In this document: positions 7,759 through 14,840 of the stretch, one piece after another
Layout of the letters: the number at the start of each line of letters is the position of its first letter
Numbering within the stretch: position 1 is the stretch's first letter
Origin: Pseudomonadota bacterium
Lineage (GTDB): Bacteria > Pseudomonadota > Alphaproteobacteria > JAKJEU01
Assembly: GCA_022705265.1 (NCBI GenBank)
Contig: JAKJEU010000011.1
Location: 1 to 14,840 of the forward strand
Direction of reading: 5' to 3'
Length of the DNA stretch: 14,840 bases
The notes under the pieces: generated by a model
The model's input: the letters and a program-made list of their open reading frames with translations, nothing else
Told to the model about the DNA's origin: nothing
The model's database searches: none
Program-made: the position numbers and the translations under genes

Positions 7759-9531
7759 ATGGGTTATCGCACTCATAAATGTGGAGAATTAAGAGCGTCT
7801 CATAAAGGCGAGACTGTTAAAATTGCTGGTTGGATTTTAAGCAAACGAGATCATGGAAATTTATTATTCATCGATTTACGAGATAATTTCGGAGTAACCC
7901 AAGTTGTTGCTCATCCACAAAGCCCTGTTTTTTCTATATTAGAAAAGCTCAGAATCGAAAGCGTTATTTCAATTACTGGTGAAGTAGTTTTAAGAGCAGA
8001 AGGAACAACAAATCCTAAACTTCCTACTGGTGAAATCGAAGTCGTTGCAAAAGAAATCGAAGTTCATTCAGAAGCAGAAGTATTACCTATTCAAGTAGCA
8101 GAAGGTTATGATAACCCAGAAGACCAAAGATTAAAATATCGATTCCTTGATCTTCGTCGTGAAAGATTACATAACAACATTCTTTTAAGAAGTAAGGTTA
8201 TTGCTTCTTTAAGAAAAGGTATGTTAAACCAAGGTTTCACCGAATTTCAAACCCCAATTTTGACAGCTTCATCACCAGAAGGTGCAAGAGACTTCTTGGT
8301 TCCAAGCCGTCTTCACCCAGGAAAGTTTTATGCTTTGCCACAAGCACCACAACAATTTAAACAATTAATCATGGTTGCAGGATTTGACAGATATTTCCAA
8401 ATCGCTCCATGTTTCAGAGACGAAGACAGCCGTGCTGACCGTTCTCCTGGTGAATTTTACCAACTTGACCTTGAAATGTCTTTTGTAACCCAAGATGATG
8501 TTTTCAATGCCATTGAACCTGTATTATCTGGTACTTTCAACGAATTTATCGACAAATCAAAAGTTGACCAACCTCCTTATGTCAGAATTCCTTATCGCGA
8601 ATCTATGCTTAAATATGGTAACGATAAACCAGATTTAAGAAATCCATTGATTATTTGTGATGTTGGCGAAATTTTTAAAGGTTCAAACTTTGCGGTATTT
8701 GCTAATGCTGTGGAAGCTGGTAAAATAGTTCGTGCTATCCCTGCTCCATCTGCTTCATCAAAACCAAGAAGCTGGTTTGATAAGCTTGGTGATTATGCAA
8801 AAGAATTAGGTCAAGCTGGACTTGGTTATATCAATTTTGCCGAAGATGGTGCAAAAGGACCTCTTGCTAAGAACCTTGACGAAGCAAGACTTAACAAAAT
8901 TAAGGAAGTTGTTGGACTTAAAACTGGCGATGCTGTGTTCTTTACTTGTGATGAACCAGAAAAAGCAGCAAAAGCAGCTGGTTATGTAAGAACAAGAATT
9001 GGTGAAGATTTAGGATTGATTGATAAATCTTTATACAAATTCTGTTGGATTACTGATTTCCCTATGTTCGAATATAACGAAGAAGACAAGAAAATTGACT
9101 TCTCTCATAACCCATTTTCTATGCCACAAGGCGGTTTGGAAGCTTTGCTTAACAAAGACCCTCTTGAAATCAATGCTTACCAATACGATATCGTATGTAA
9201 TGGTGTTGAATTGTCTTCTGGTGCTATTCGTAACCACCGCCCTGACATTATGTTCAAAGCTTTTGAAATCGCTGGATATGGCAAGGAAGTTGTGGAACAA
9301 AAATTCGGTGGTATGTTAAATGCATTCAAATATGGCGCTCCTCCTCATGGTGGTTGTGCTCCTGGTGTTGACCGTATCGTTATGTTGATTGCTGGCGAAC
9401 CTAATATCCGTGAGGTTATTATGTTCCCAATGAACCAACAAGCACAAGATTTGATGATGAATGCACCTTCTGATGTTACTGAAAAACAATTAAGAGAGCT
9501 TCATATAAAAATCAATGCGCCTAAGAAATAG
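7759..9531 (+). CDS. aspS: Aspartyl-tRNA(Asp/Asn) synthetase, non-discriminating type
   Basis: Class IIb synthetase that attaches Asp to tRNA in the cytoplasm; 590 residues from the ATG at 7759. An N-terminal OB-fold anticodon-binding domain (about 1-110) has GWILSKRDHGNLLFIDLRD. The class II core carries motif 1 around GFTEFQTPIL, motif 2 FRDEDSRADR, the bacterial GAD insertion domain (about 290-410) and motif 3 GGCAPGVDRIVML followed by PNIREVIMFPMN. Residues H32 (in RDHG) and G82 (in LRAEGTTN) match the His/Gly pair of non-discriminating bacterial AspRS, in place of the Leu/Lys pair of the E. coli type. It is therefore predicted to charge tRNA-Asn with Asp as well, with GatCAB converting it to Asn. 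Its G+C content and use of C-ending codons are clearly higher than in the two downstream genes, consistent with high expression. Its end overlaps the next gene by 17 nt. Confidence 0.97.
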   Translation: MGYRTHKCGELRASHKGETVKIAGWILSKRDHGNLLFIDLRDNFGVTQVVAHPQSPVFSILEKLRIESVISITGEVVLRAEGTTNPKLPTGEIEVVAKEIEVHSEAEVLPIQVAEGYDNPEDQRLKYRFLDLRRERLHNNILLRSKVIASLRKGMLNQGFTEFQTPILTASSPEGARDFLVPSRLHPGKFYALPQAPQQFKQLIMVAGFDRYFQIAPCFRDEDSRADRSPGEFYQLDLEMSFVTQDDVFNAIEPVLSGTFNEFIDKSKVDQPPYVRIPYRESMLKYGNDKPDLRNPLIICDVGEIFKGSNFAVFANAVEAGKIVRAIPAPSASSKPRSWFDKLGDYAKELGQAGLGYINFAEDGAKGPLAKNLDEARLNKIKEVVGLKTGDAVFFTCDEPEKAAKAAGYVRTRIGEDLGLIDKSLYKFCWITDFPMFEYNEEDKKIDFSHNPFSMPQGGLEALLNKDPLEINAYQYDIVCNGVELSSGAIRNHRPDIMFKAFEIAGYGKEVVEQKFGGMLNAFKYGAPPHGGCAPGVDRIVMLIAGEPNIREVIMFPMNQQAQDLMMNAPSDVTEKQLRELHIKINAPKK

Positions 9532-10249
9532 TTTATTTTTTATTTTATTTTTTACACTTATCAATCAAGCTTATTCTCATAATATAATCCCTTACAAGGC
9601 TGTTTATGATGTAAGCTTGGTTGGTAGTGATGAAACAAAAATAGAAAAAATAAACGGAAAAATGGAGTTTGAGCTTAAAATTTCAAATGGGTATGTTTCA
9701 AAATATTTTTTTAATGTTCTTGTTGAATTTAAAAACAAAGAAATATTTAAGCTCAAAAATGCCTTAAAAGCCTTTGAAGACTTTGAAAGTAAAAAATATC
9801 AATATACTTTTATAAAAAATCAAGAAGACAAACAAATAAAAATATTATCGGATTATCAAAACAAGACTTTAATTGTTAATAATGATGGAAAAATCAAAAA
9901 TAAAATAACAAATCAAGATGTTTTAACCCCTATAAATTTTCTTAAAGAAATAATTCACTTAAATTTAAAAACAGTCCATTCAAATTATAATTCTTTTAAG
10001 GTTATTGATGGAAATTTTTCTGATGGCTTTTGTACTGCCCATACTTATACAGAGCTTGTGAAATCAGAAAATAGCACGAAAAAGTGGAAAGTAAGTATTG
10101 AATATGTTTCTGAAAATGAGATGGAAGATCTCCCTTTATCCAATGTGCAATTAATAATTGATGAAAGAGGCGTCATTCATGAAATTATTCAAAAATATCC
10201 AAAATTCAAAGTCAAATACAACCTTTTTAAATTAGATGAATATAAATAA
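9515..10249 (+). CDS. Exported EipB/DUF1849-family-like cell-envelope protein
   Basis: 244 residues with a clear signal peptide: basic MRLR, a hydrophobic stretch SLFFILFFTLI, and a likely cleavage near QAYS-HN (about residue 21), so a periplasmic location is expected. The mature start NIIPYKAVYDVSL, followed by INGKMEFEL, resembles the EipB (DUF1849) family of alphaproteobacterial periplasmic beta-spiral proteins needed for envelope integrity. Alternating beta-strand-like segments continue to the end, with WKVSIEYVSE and VQLIIDERGVIHEI. Brucella EipB has a conserved disulfide. Here the mature protein has one cysteine (C173), so that disulfide cannot form. The family call rests on the N-terminal motif and general shape and is moderate. 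The gene starts inside the aspS 3' end (17-nt overlap), and its TAA shares one base with the next ATG. It is very AT-rich. Confidence 0.6.
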   Translation: MRLRNSLFFILFFTLINQAYSHNIIPYKAVYDVSLVGSDETKIEKINGKMEFELKISNGYVSKYFFNVLVEFKNKEIFKLKNALKAFEDFESKKYQYTFIKNQEDKQIKILSDYQNKTLIVNNDGKIKNKITNQDVLTPINFLKEIIHLNLKTVHSNYNSFKVIDGNFSDGFCTAHTYTELVKSENSTKKWKVSIEYVSENEMEDLPLSNVQLIIDERGVIHEIIQKYPKFKVKYNLFKLDEYK

Positions 10250-11058
10250 TGATAAAAGTTGAAAAAGTTTCTGAAATTATAAAAGAAATCGCTCAAAACC
10301 AAATTATGAGCAAATATAAAAAGCTTGAAAGTAATGAAATCGAATGTAAAAGCTCTGAAATTGACCTTGTTACCATTGCTGATAAAAAAAGTGAAAAAGA
10401 GTTTATAAAACAACTAACCTTAATGTTACCTAATTCCAAAATCATTGGCGAAGAAAGCGTTTATAAAGACAACTCTATATTAAATCTTGTCGATGATGAA
10501 GGATATGTATGGGTTGTTGACCCTCTTGATGGCACAAATAATTTTACCAAAGGAAGTGAAGATTTTGGTGTTATGGTTGCTTTGTTAAAAAACAAAGAGA
10601 CAGTCGCTGGATTTATTTACAACCCTTTGAAAGACGATATGTTGATTGCGGAAAAAAATAATGGTGCTTATATAAACAATCAAAAAATAATCCTTAAAAG
10701 CATAAATAAGGATTTAAAAGATTACAATGTACTTTATAATTTTGACCATTATGATGTTAATAAGCACACAAATCTTGGCGATATTGTTTCTTCTTTCAAA
10801 TCTTTGTTTTGTTCTGCTGCTGAATATCAAAGCCTTTTGGAACAAAAATCTGATATTGGTTTCTTTTGTGGTTATTTAAAACCTTGGGACCATATTGCTG
10901 GGCTTTTATTATATAAAGAAGCTGGTGGTTTCAGCTCTTTTATGAACAATTTACCATATTCAAATCGAATGGTTGAAAAAAGAAATCTTCCACTCCTACT
11001 CGCCCCTAATAAAGAAATATGGCAAGAATTACAAAGCAAGATTACTTATTCTTTTTGA
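10249..11058 (+). CDS. Inositol-monophosphatase-family sugar-phosphate phosphatase
   Basis: 269 residues, the family's usual length. It is a Mg2+-dependent, Li+-sensitive-type phosphatase fold with all metal-site motifs: DLVTIADKKSE (39-49), GEES (E68), DPLDGTNNF (D91, D94) and PWDHIAGLLLYKEAGG (D214). GFIYNP and CSAAEYQSLLEQ also fit the family. The substrate cannot be read from the sequence: IMPase homologues act on inositol-1-phosphate, fructose-1,6-bisphosphate, 3'-phosphoadenosine nucleotides or histidinol phosphate. The tail CSAAEYQ...PWDH resembles the uncharacterised alphaproteobacterial IMPase-like group. The ATG overlaps the stop of the EipB-like gene (TAATG), indicating coupled translation at the end of the aspS operon. 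It converges on the J-protein gene with only 1 nt between stop codons. Confidence 0.9.
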   Translation: MIKVEKVSEIIKEIAQNQIMSKYKKLESNEIECKSSEIDLVTIADKKSEKEFIKQLTLMLPNSKIIGEESVYKDNSILNLVDDEGYVWVVDPLDGTNNFTKGSEDFGVMVALLKNKETVAGFIYNPLKDDMLIAEKNNGAYINNQKIILKSINKDLKDYNVLYNFDHYDVNKHTNLGDIVSSFKSLFCSAAEYQSLLEQKSDIGFFCGYLKPWDHIAGLLLYKEAGGFSSFMNNLPYSNRMVEKRNLPLLLAPNKEIWQELQSKITYSF

Positions 11059-11059
11059 T

Positions 11060-11986
11060 TTAAAAATCCCTAACTTCGGAATTTCCGCCGTTCCAGTTTT
11101 TAACGAATTTTTCCAAATTATCGTCTTTTTTATCAGGTAAAGTTACATATAATTTTACCAATAAATCTCCTTGTGAAGATGAGGTTTTTATTCCTTTTCC
11201 CCTCAACCTTAGCGTAGAATTTGATGTATTCGGTGGAACGCTAACTGATACTTGACCGTCCAAAGTTGGTATAGTTATTTTCGCACCCATTACGGCTTCT
11301 TTTAAAGTTATTGGAACCTTTATAACGACATTCAAACCATCTTTTTCAAAATATTTATGAGCAATAACCTTAATCGTAATCAAAGCATCACCAGTCTTGC
11401 CACCAGAACTTCCCGCCATTCCTTGGTTTTTAAGCCTTAAAACCGCACCATCATCTGTTCCTTCTGGGATTTTTACTTTTATCTTTTTACCATTAGCAAG
11501 GCTTATTTCTTTTGTTGAACCAAGTGCGGCATCAACGAAGGAAACCGACAAAGTATAGCTTACATTCGAACCATCAGTTTTTGGAGCTTTAGATTTATGT
11601 CTTGCAAAAGTATCGAAAAAATCACTAAACCCACCGAAGCCATCTGAACCGTCTTTGAAAAAATCGAAACCGTCGTTTTTGGATTTACCATATTTTGAAG
11701 AAAATCCATTAAAACCATCAAATCCGCCTCCATTAAATCCTCCTCTTGAAAAACCTTTTATATTTCCATCAGCATCAATTTCACCTCGGTCATATTTTGC
11801 CTTTTTATCCTTATCCGACAAAAAATTATAAGCATTGGTCACTTCTTTGAATTTTTCTTCAACCTTTTTGTTATTAGGATTAACATCAGGGTGCAATTCT
11901 CGTGCAAGCTTGCGATAAGCCTTTTTAATGTCTTGTTCGTTTGAATTTTTTGAAATTCCCAATATTGTATACGGATCTTTGCTCAT
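11060..11986 (-). CDS. Class II (type B) J-domain co-chaperone, DnaJ/CbpA-like
   Basis: 308 residues. The J-domain (about 5-68) has the HPD motif at 32-34 inside KLARELHPDVNP, so it should stimulate DnaK ATPase activity. A Gly/Phe-rich linker (about 78-127) has repeats such as GGFNGGGFDGFNGF. Two beta-sandwich substrate-binding domains follow: SVSFVDAALGSTKEI, KIKVKIPEGTDDGAVLRLKN, then ITLKEAVMGAKITIPTLDG and VPPNTSNSTLRLRGKG. The CxxCxGxG zinc-finger repeats of canonical DnaJ are absent, which gives the class II / CbpA-like call. It is probably cytoplasmic and not the main dnaJ of the genome, which usually sits next to dnaK. No Shine-Dalgarno site is visible before the ATG. It is divergent from the fieF-like gene. 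Confidence 0.92.
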   Translation of the reverse strand: MSKDPYTILGISKNSNEQDIKKAYRKLARELHPDVNPNNKKVEEKFKEVTNAYNFLSDKDKKAKYDRGEIDADGNIKGFSRGGFNGGGFDGFNGFSSKYGKSKNDGFDFFKDGSDGFGGFSDFFDTFARHKSKAPKTDGSNVSYTLSVSFVDAALGSTKEISLANGKKIKVKIPEGTDDGAVLRLKNQGMAGSSGGKTGDALITIKVIAHKYFEKDGLNVVIKVPITLKEAVMGAKITIPTLDGQVSVSVPPNTSNSTLRLRGKGIKTSSSQGDLLVKLYVTLPDKKDDNLEKFVKNWNGGNSEVRDF

Positions 11987-12070
11987 ATTTATTTTTCTAT
12001 ACTTTTAATTTAATGATACTTATAATTTAATCATTATAATCAATTTATTCAAGATGAAAGCTTATTTATT
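11987..12070. promoter_or_regulatory. Divergent intergenic region between J-protein and fieF-like genes, with TATAAT boxes and a dyad
   Basis: This 84-bp, extremely AT-rich spacer must drive both genes. Plus-strand TATAAT occurs at 12021-12026 and 12035-12040, and a minus-strand TATAAT at 12038-12033. No standard -35 hexamer is seen for any of them. A perfect 7-bp inverted repeat, TAATGAT (12011-12017) and ATCATTA (12030-12036), flanks the first TATAAT and overlaps the others. It could be an operator, but in sequence this AT-rich it may be chance. Confidence 0.4.
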
Positions 12071-12946
12071 ATGAATGAAACAGAAAAAAACCAAAATTTA
12101 TTAAGGTTTGCAACATATGCCTCGGTCGGAGTTGCAACCATTTTAATTATTGCAAAGTTAGTTACTTATGTTATGACTTCTTCTGTTTCGATGCTGTCCA
12201 GCTTGGTTGATTCTTCTCTTGATGCTTTGGCTTCTTTTGTAAATATGTATGCAGTTTATGTTTCGTTAATGCCTCCCGATAAACATCACAGATTTGGTCA
12301 TGGCAAGGCTGAACCTTTGGCGGGACTTTTCCAAGCGGCTTTTATATTTGGTTCTGGGATATTCTTATTATTTGAAAGTTTTAATCGACTTTTCACTCCT
12401 TATACAGTCAAAAATATTGACATGGGGCTTTATATAATGGGAATTTCAATGGCGCTTACTTTTGCTTTAATCATGTTTCAAAAATATGTTATCAAAAAGA
12501 CCTCTTCTGTTGCTATTTCTGCTGACATGGCTCATTATTCAGGAGACATTTTGATGAATGTTGGGGTTGTTTTATCCTTAATCATTTATAAATGGCTTGA
12601 TTTTCAATATATCGATTCTATATTTTCATTCCTTGTTTCCATATATTTAATAACAACCTCTTATAAAGTTACAAAAACTTCGATTGAATATTTAATGGAC
12701 CGTGAATTACCAGAAGAAATAAGAGTTGATATTATAAAAATCGCTCTTGAACAAAAAGAAGTTTGCGGAGTTCATGATGTTAAAACAAGGTCTTCTGGAA
12801 CTCATTATTTTATTCAATTACATGTCGAACTTGATGAAAAAATGTCGTTAAGAAAGGCCCATACCATCGCCGATAACATCGAAAAAGAAATCATGAAAAA
12901 ATATACAAATTCCGAAGTAATTGTTCACCAAGACCCAAAAGAATAA
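12071..12946 (+). CDS. fieF: Cation diffusion facilitator, FieF/YiiP-like Fe2+/Zn2+ efflux transporter
   Basis: 291-residue inner-membrane proton-coupled metal exporter. It resembles E. coli FieF (YiiP) along its whole length. All metal sites are readable: site A D47, D51, H155, D159 (SLVDSSLDALASF and ADMAHYSGD); site B D70, H73, H77 in PPDKHHRFGHGKAEPLAGL; cytoplasmic site C H235, H251, H286, D288 in VCGVHDVKTRSSG, IQLHVELDE and the terminal VIVHQDPKE. Six membrane helices are expected in the first 210 residues, followed by a cytoplasmic ferredoxin-like dimerisation domain. The DDHD set in site A fits Zn/Fe/Cd transport; the physiological metal is uncertain. The gene is monocistronic: divergent from the J-protein gene and ended by a hairpin terminator 3 nt after the stop. 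Confidence 0.94.
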   Translation: MNETEKNQNLLRFATYASVGVATILIIAKLVTYVMTSSVSMLSSLVDSSLDALASFVNMYAVYVSLMPPDKHHRFGHGKAEPLAGLFQAAFIFGSGIFLLFESFNRLFTPYTVKNIDMGLYIMGISMALTFALIMFQKYVIKKTSSVAISADMAHYSGDILMNVGVVLSLIIYKWLDFQYIDSIFSFLVSIYLITTSYKVTKTSIEYLMDRELPEEIRVDIIKIALEQKEVCGVHDVKTRSSGTHYFIQLHVELDEKMSLRKAHTIADNIEKEIMKKYTNSEVIVHQDPKE

Positions 12947-12949
12947 AAT

Positions 12950-12984
12950 AAAAGCCTGATATTTCGTAAATCAGGCTTTTTTTT
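12950..12984. terminator. Bidirectional rho-independent terminator
   Basis: A perfect 8-bp stem, AGCCTGAT (12953-12960) and ATCAGGCT (12970-12977), encloses a 9-nt loop (12961-12969). It is flanked by an A run on the left (12950-12953) and eight Ts on the right (12977-12984). On the plus strand it ends the fieF-like gene. Read on the minus strand, the same hairpin is followed by TTTTATTTTA and ends the unknown membrane-protein gene, whose stop is at 12989. It is the only convincing intrinsic terminator in the window. Confidence 0.92.
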
Positions 12985-12988
12985 AAAA

Positions 12989-13735
12989 TTATCTTACGCT
13001 GTTGATTTGAAGATATTTACCAGTATCATTATAATAAACAACGATTTTACCATTAATTCTTTTCGCATAACTTTCATATCCCGAAAGAATTGTTTTCTTG
13101 CTTCCTGTTTGAACAACTCTGTAAGCGTCTCCATCAATTCTTACAATATTAATCATTTCAATTTTGGTCGATAAAATCCCCATAACATAAAAGGAAAGAA
13201 CCATTATAAAAATGAAAGCACCGCAAAGATAATTTCTTTCCGATACTGATTTATCCCCTTTGAAATAAAAAAACAAAGAGACGACATAAGAAACAATTAC
13301 TATTATCAAGCCAATTTCAAGAGATGCGTTTTTCATCAAATCAATTATTCCAAAAACGATGGCAACTCCTGCGACTATATTAACCAATATAGCCATGAAA
13401 TTTTCCATATTTTTAACACTTTCAATCGCATCTTCGGTCTCACTTATTTTGGTATAAGTTTTAAATAAAAGAGAGCCAAAAACAATCAAAACAAACGAAG
13501 AAATAAGAGCCATTATATTTGAAGATGAAAAATCCATAACACTAAATGGTACCTTGAACTCATAATATCTTCCGTAATAATATGTAAAGTAACAAACAAA
13601 AGAAATAGAAACAACCAATGTAATATAAGCAAAAAATTCAAAACAATCATATAATGAAACATCTTGCTTTATAAAAGCCTGATTTAATTCACCTTTTTCA
13701 CTATCTTCATCATCGTTATTATTTCTGTCAGCCAT
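12989..13735 (-). CDS. Unrecognised five-helix membrane protein downstream of an MscS-type channel
   Basis: 248 residues; I do not recognise a family. An acidic, polar N-terminus (NNNDDEDSEKGE) precedes five likely membrane helices (about 34-53, 72-91, 112-132, 139-158 and 170-188), with a charged loop between helices 2 and 3 (KISETEDAIESVKNMEN). The last 60 residues are soluble and strand-rich: IVRIDGDAYRVVQTGSKK, AKRINGKIVVYYNDTGKYL. Five helices put the two ends on opposite sides; if the acidic N-terminus is cytoplasmic, the C-terminal domain faces the periplasm. A good AAGGAG (13749-13744), 8 nt before the ATG, lies within the last codons of the MscS gene, 5 nt of spacer away, so the two are co-transcribed and may act together. 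No enzyme motif is visible. The hairpin at 12950-12984 ends the unit. Confidence 0.75.
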   Translation of the reverse strand: MADRNNNDDEDSEKGELNQAFIKQDVSLYDCFEFFAYITLVVSISFVCYFTYYYGRYYEFKVPFSVMDFSSSNIMALISSFVLIVFGSLLFKTYTKISETEDAIESVKNMENFMAILVNIVAGVAIVFGIIDLMKNASLEIGLIIVIVSYVVSLFFYFKGDKSVSERNYLCGAFIFIMVLSFYVMGILSTKIEMINIVRIDGDAYRVVQTGSKKTILSGYESYAKRINGKIVVYYNDTGKYLQINSVR

Positions 13736-13740
13736 ACAAA

Positions 13741-14840
13741 TTACTCCTTATCTTCTTTTTTTCTAGCACTAAAATCAATTACACTTCTTGGTACAGAGCG
13801 TTTTATGCCATATTCTTTAAACTTTCTTATCATTTCATATCTTAAATCGCTCAAAGTAACCGCTCTGTCACTTGTATCTTTTACATAACATCTTAATTCA
13901 AATATCATACCATTATCTTGCCATTCTGTAAAGATTACTTGAGGTGCAGGAATTTCAAGAACTTTATGATGAGATTTAGCCACAGCCATCAAGGCTTCTT
14001 TTACTGTTTCAGGGTCAGTATCCAAAGCAACCGACGAAACCATTTCTATTCTGTTAAAGGGTTGGTTTCTTGTCCAATTTATGAAAGAGCTTGATAAAAT
14101 ATCGGCATTTGGAACAATTATATGAGCCTTTTGAAAAGTTTCAATCGTAGTCGTCCTTATACTTATACTTCTTACATTTCCTTGGCTTCCATCTTTTAAA
14201 ACCACCCAATCTCCGACTTTAATTGGTCGTTCAAACAATATGATAATTCCAGACACAAAATTATTAACAATATTTTGCAAACCAAAACCAATACCAAGAG
14301 ACAAAGCACCAGCGATAATTGTAATACTTGTAAAGGTAATCCCAAGCATAGTCAAAAATATAAGAATAGCAATAATATAACCCGTATATTTAAACCCAAC
14401 CGAAATTGAATATTTTATACTTTCATCTAAATTTCCTTTATCAATCCTTTTATTTATAAGGCTTACAATAAAAATAATCGATAAAAACACCAAAACTGAA
14501 ATTGATATGTTCATAATTGATAAATTAAAATTATAAAATTTCATATCAAATAATATTTTTCGATTTACCTCTAAGATTTGAGATTTTCTAAACCCTATTG
14601 CAAACAAAAAAGCCATAAAAGCAGTATAAGCATTAAGGATAAATATAAATATTTCCAAAATAACAGATGCCTTTTCAAAGCTTATATATTTATTAATTTT
14701 GCTTTTTAAAACCCCTAAAAGCTCCTTTAAAGCAAGCCCAAAAGTTGTAACCAAAACAAAAGCAATGTAAATCATAATTGCACGGAACAATATAATATTT
14801 GCGAGTGCAACATATCCCGACATTATAAGCAAAATTGGAA
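13741..14840 (-). CDS. MscS-family mechanosensitive ion channel (N-terminus beyond the right edge)
   Basis: Inner-membrane channel that opens under membrane tension to release solutes in hypo-osmotic shock. Numbering from a TTG at 14832, 363 residues are visible. Membrane helices lie at about 16-38, 58-80, 105-125 and 148-165. The pore-lining MscS TM3 follows at 168-199 (AGALSLGIGFGLQNIVNNF), with the Gly/Ala/Gln pattern of the family, then ILFERPIKVGDWV and the beta-domain (about 205-262: GNVRSISIRTTTIETFQKAH, VPNADILSSSFINWTRNQP). An alpha/beta C-terminal domain ends in RYEMIRKFKEYGI. The frame is open to the window edge upstream of the TTG and its first ATG (14823), with no ribosome-binding site there. 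The true start is therefore probably outside, giving a larger MscS member with extra N-terminal helices and perhaps a periplasmic domain. It is followed 5 nt later by the five-helix protein gene. Confidence 0.92.
   Translation of the reverse strand, partial: PILLIMSGYVALANIILFRAIMIYIAFVLVTTFGLALKELLGVLKSKINKYISFEKASVILEIFIFILNAYTAFMAFLFAIGFRKSQILEVNRKILFDMKFYNFNLSIMNISISVLVFLSIIFIVSLINKRIDKGNLDESIKYSISVGFKYTGYIIAILIFLTMLGITFTSITIIAGALSLGIGFGLQNIVNNFVSGIIILFERPIKVGDWVVLKDGSQGNVRSISIRTTTIETFQKAHIIVPNADILSSSFINWTRNQPFNRIEMVSSVALDTDPETVKEALMAVAKSHHKVLEIPAPQVIFTEWQDNGMIFELRCYVKDTSDRAVTLSDLRYEMIRKFKEYGIKRSVPRSVIDFSARKKEDKE

Noticed and set aside
9020..9319. Open frames on both strands inside aspS (9020-9319 plus, 9031-9300 minus)
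   Set aside because: They lie fully within the conserved AspRS catalytic core and show no features of their own.
11072..11092. Short palindrome CGGAATTTCCG near the convergent gene ends as a terminator
   Set aside because: The 5-bp arms are separated by a single base, which cannot form a hairpin loop, no T run follows, and the sequence is coding for the J-protein C-terminus.
1..14840. Mobile element, CRISPR array, toxin-antitoxin or defence island
   Set aside because: No transposase, integrase, regular repeats or defence-family motifs were seen. AddAB here is the housekeeping repair complex and not a defence-specific module.

Overview
The window looks like ordinary chromosome from an AT-rich (low-GC) alphaproteobacterium. 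Three things point to that group: AddA and AddB of the alphaproteobacterial type, an EipB/DUF1849-like exported protein (a family known from Alphaproteobacteria), and an aspartyl-tRNA synthetase carrying the non-discriminating signature. The AT-rich codon use and compact layout would fit an uncultured gut lineage or a host-associated one, but I cannot place the genus. The standard genetic code fits throughout: TGA works as a stop and Trp is TGG.

Layout. From 1 to about 7672 all genes are on the minus strand. In transcription order they are RNase D (rnd), a membrane-anchored staphylococcal-nuclease-like protein, tsaE, addB and addA, and addA runs off the left edge. The last four are tightly packed: three junctions overlap by 22, 4 and 8 nt. 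Divergent from rnd, on the plus strand (7759-11058), are aspS, an EipB-like periplasmic protein and an inositol-monophosphatase-family enzyme, again with overlapping ends. A class II J-protein (11060-11986, minus) converges on this group with 1 nt between stop codons. Divergent from the J-protein is a FieF-like cation efflux transporter (12071-12946, plus), closed by a clear bidirectional hairpin terminator. The right end (12989-14840, minus) holds an MscS-family mechanosensitive channel, open at the window edge, followed 5 nt later by an unrecognised five-helix membrane protein.

How the genes work together. AddA and AddB form the double-strand-break resection helicase-nuclease. TsaE serves tRNA t6A37 synthesis, AspRS charges tRNA and RNase D trims RNA 3' ends. 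The remainder are envelope, metal and chaperone functions. No stretch longer than about 90 bases lacks a gene. I see no tRNA or rRNA gene, CRISPR array, insertion sequence, phage gene or other mobile element.

I do not see a convincing new system. The best leads are the SNase-fold protein that has lost its catalytic residues but kept a membrane anchor, the unknown five-helix protein paired with the MscS channel, and a dyad overlapping a TATAAT box between the J-protein and fieF genes.
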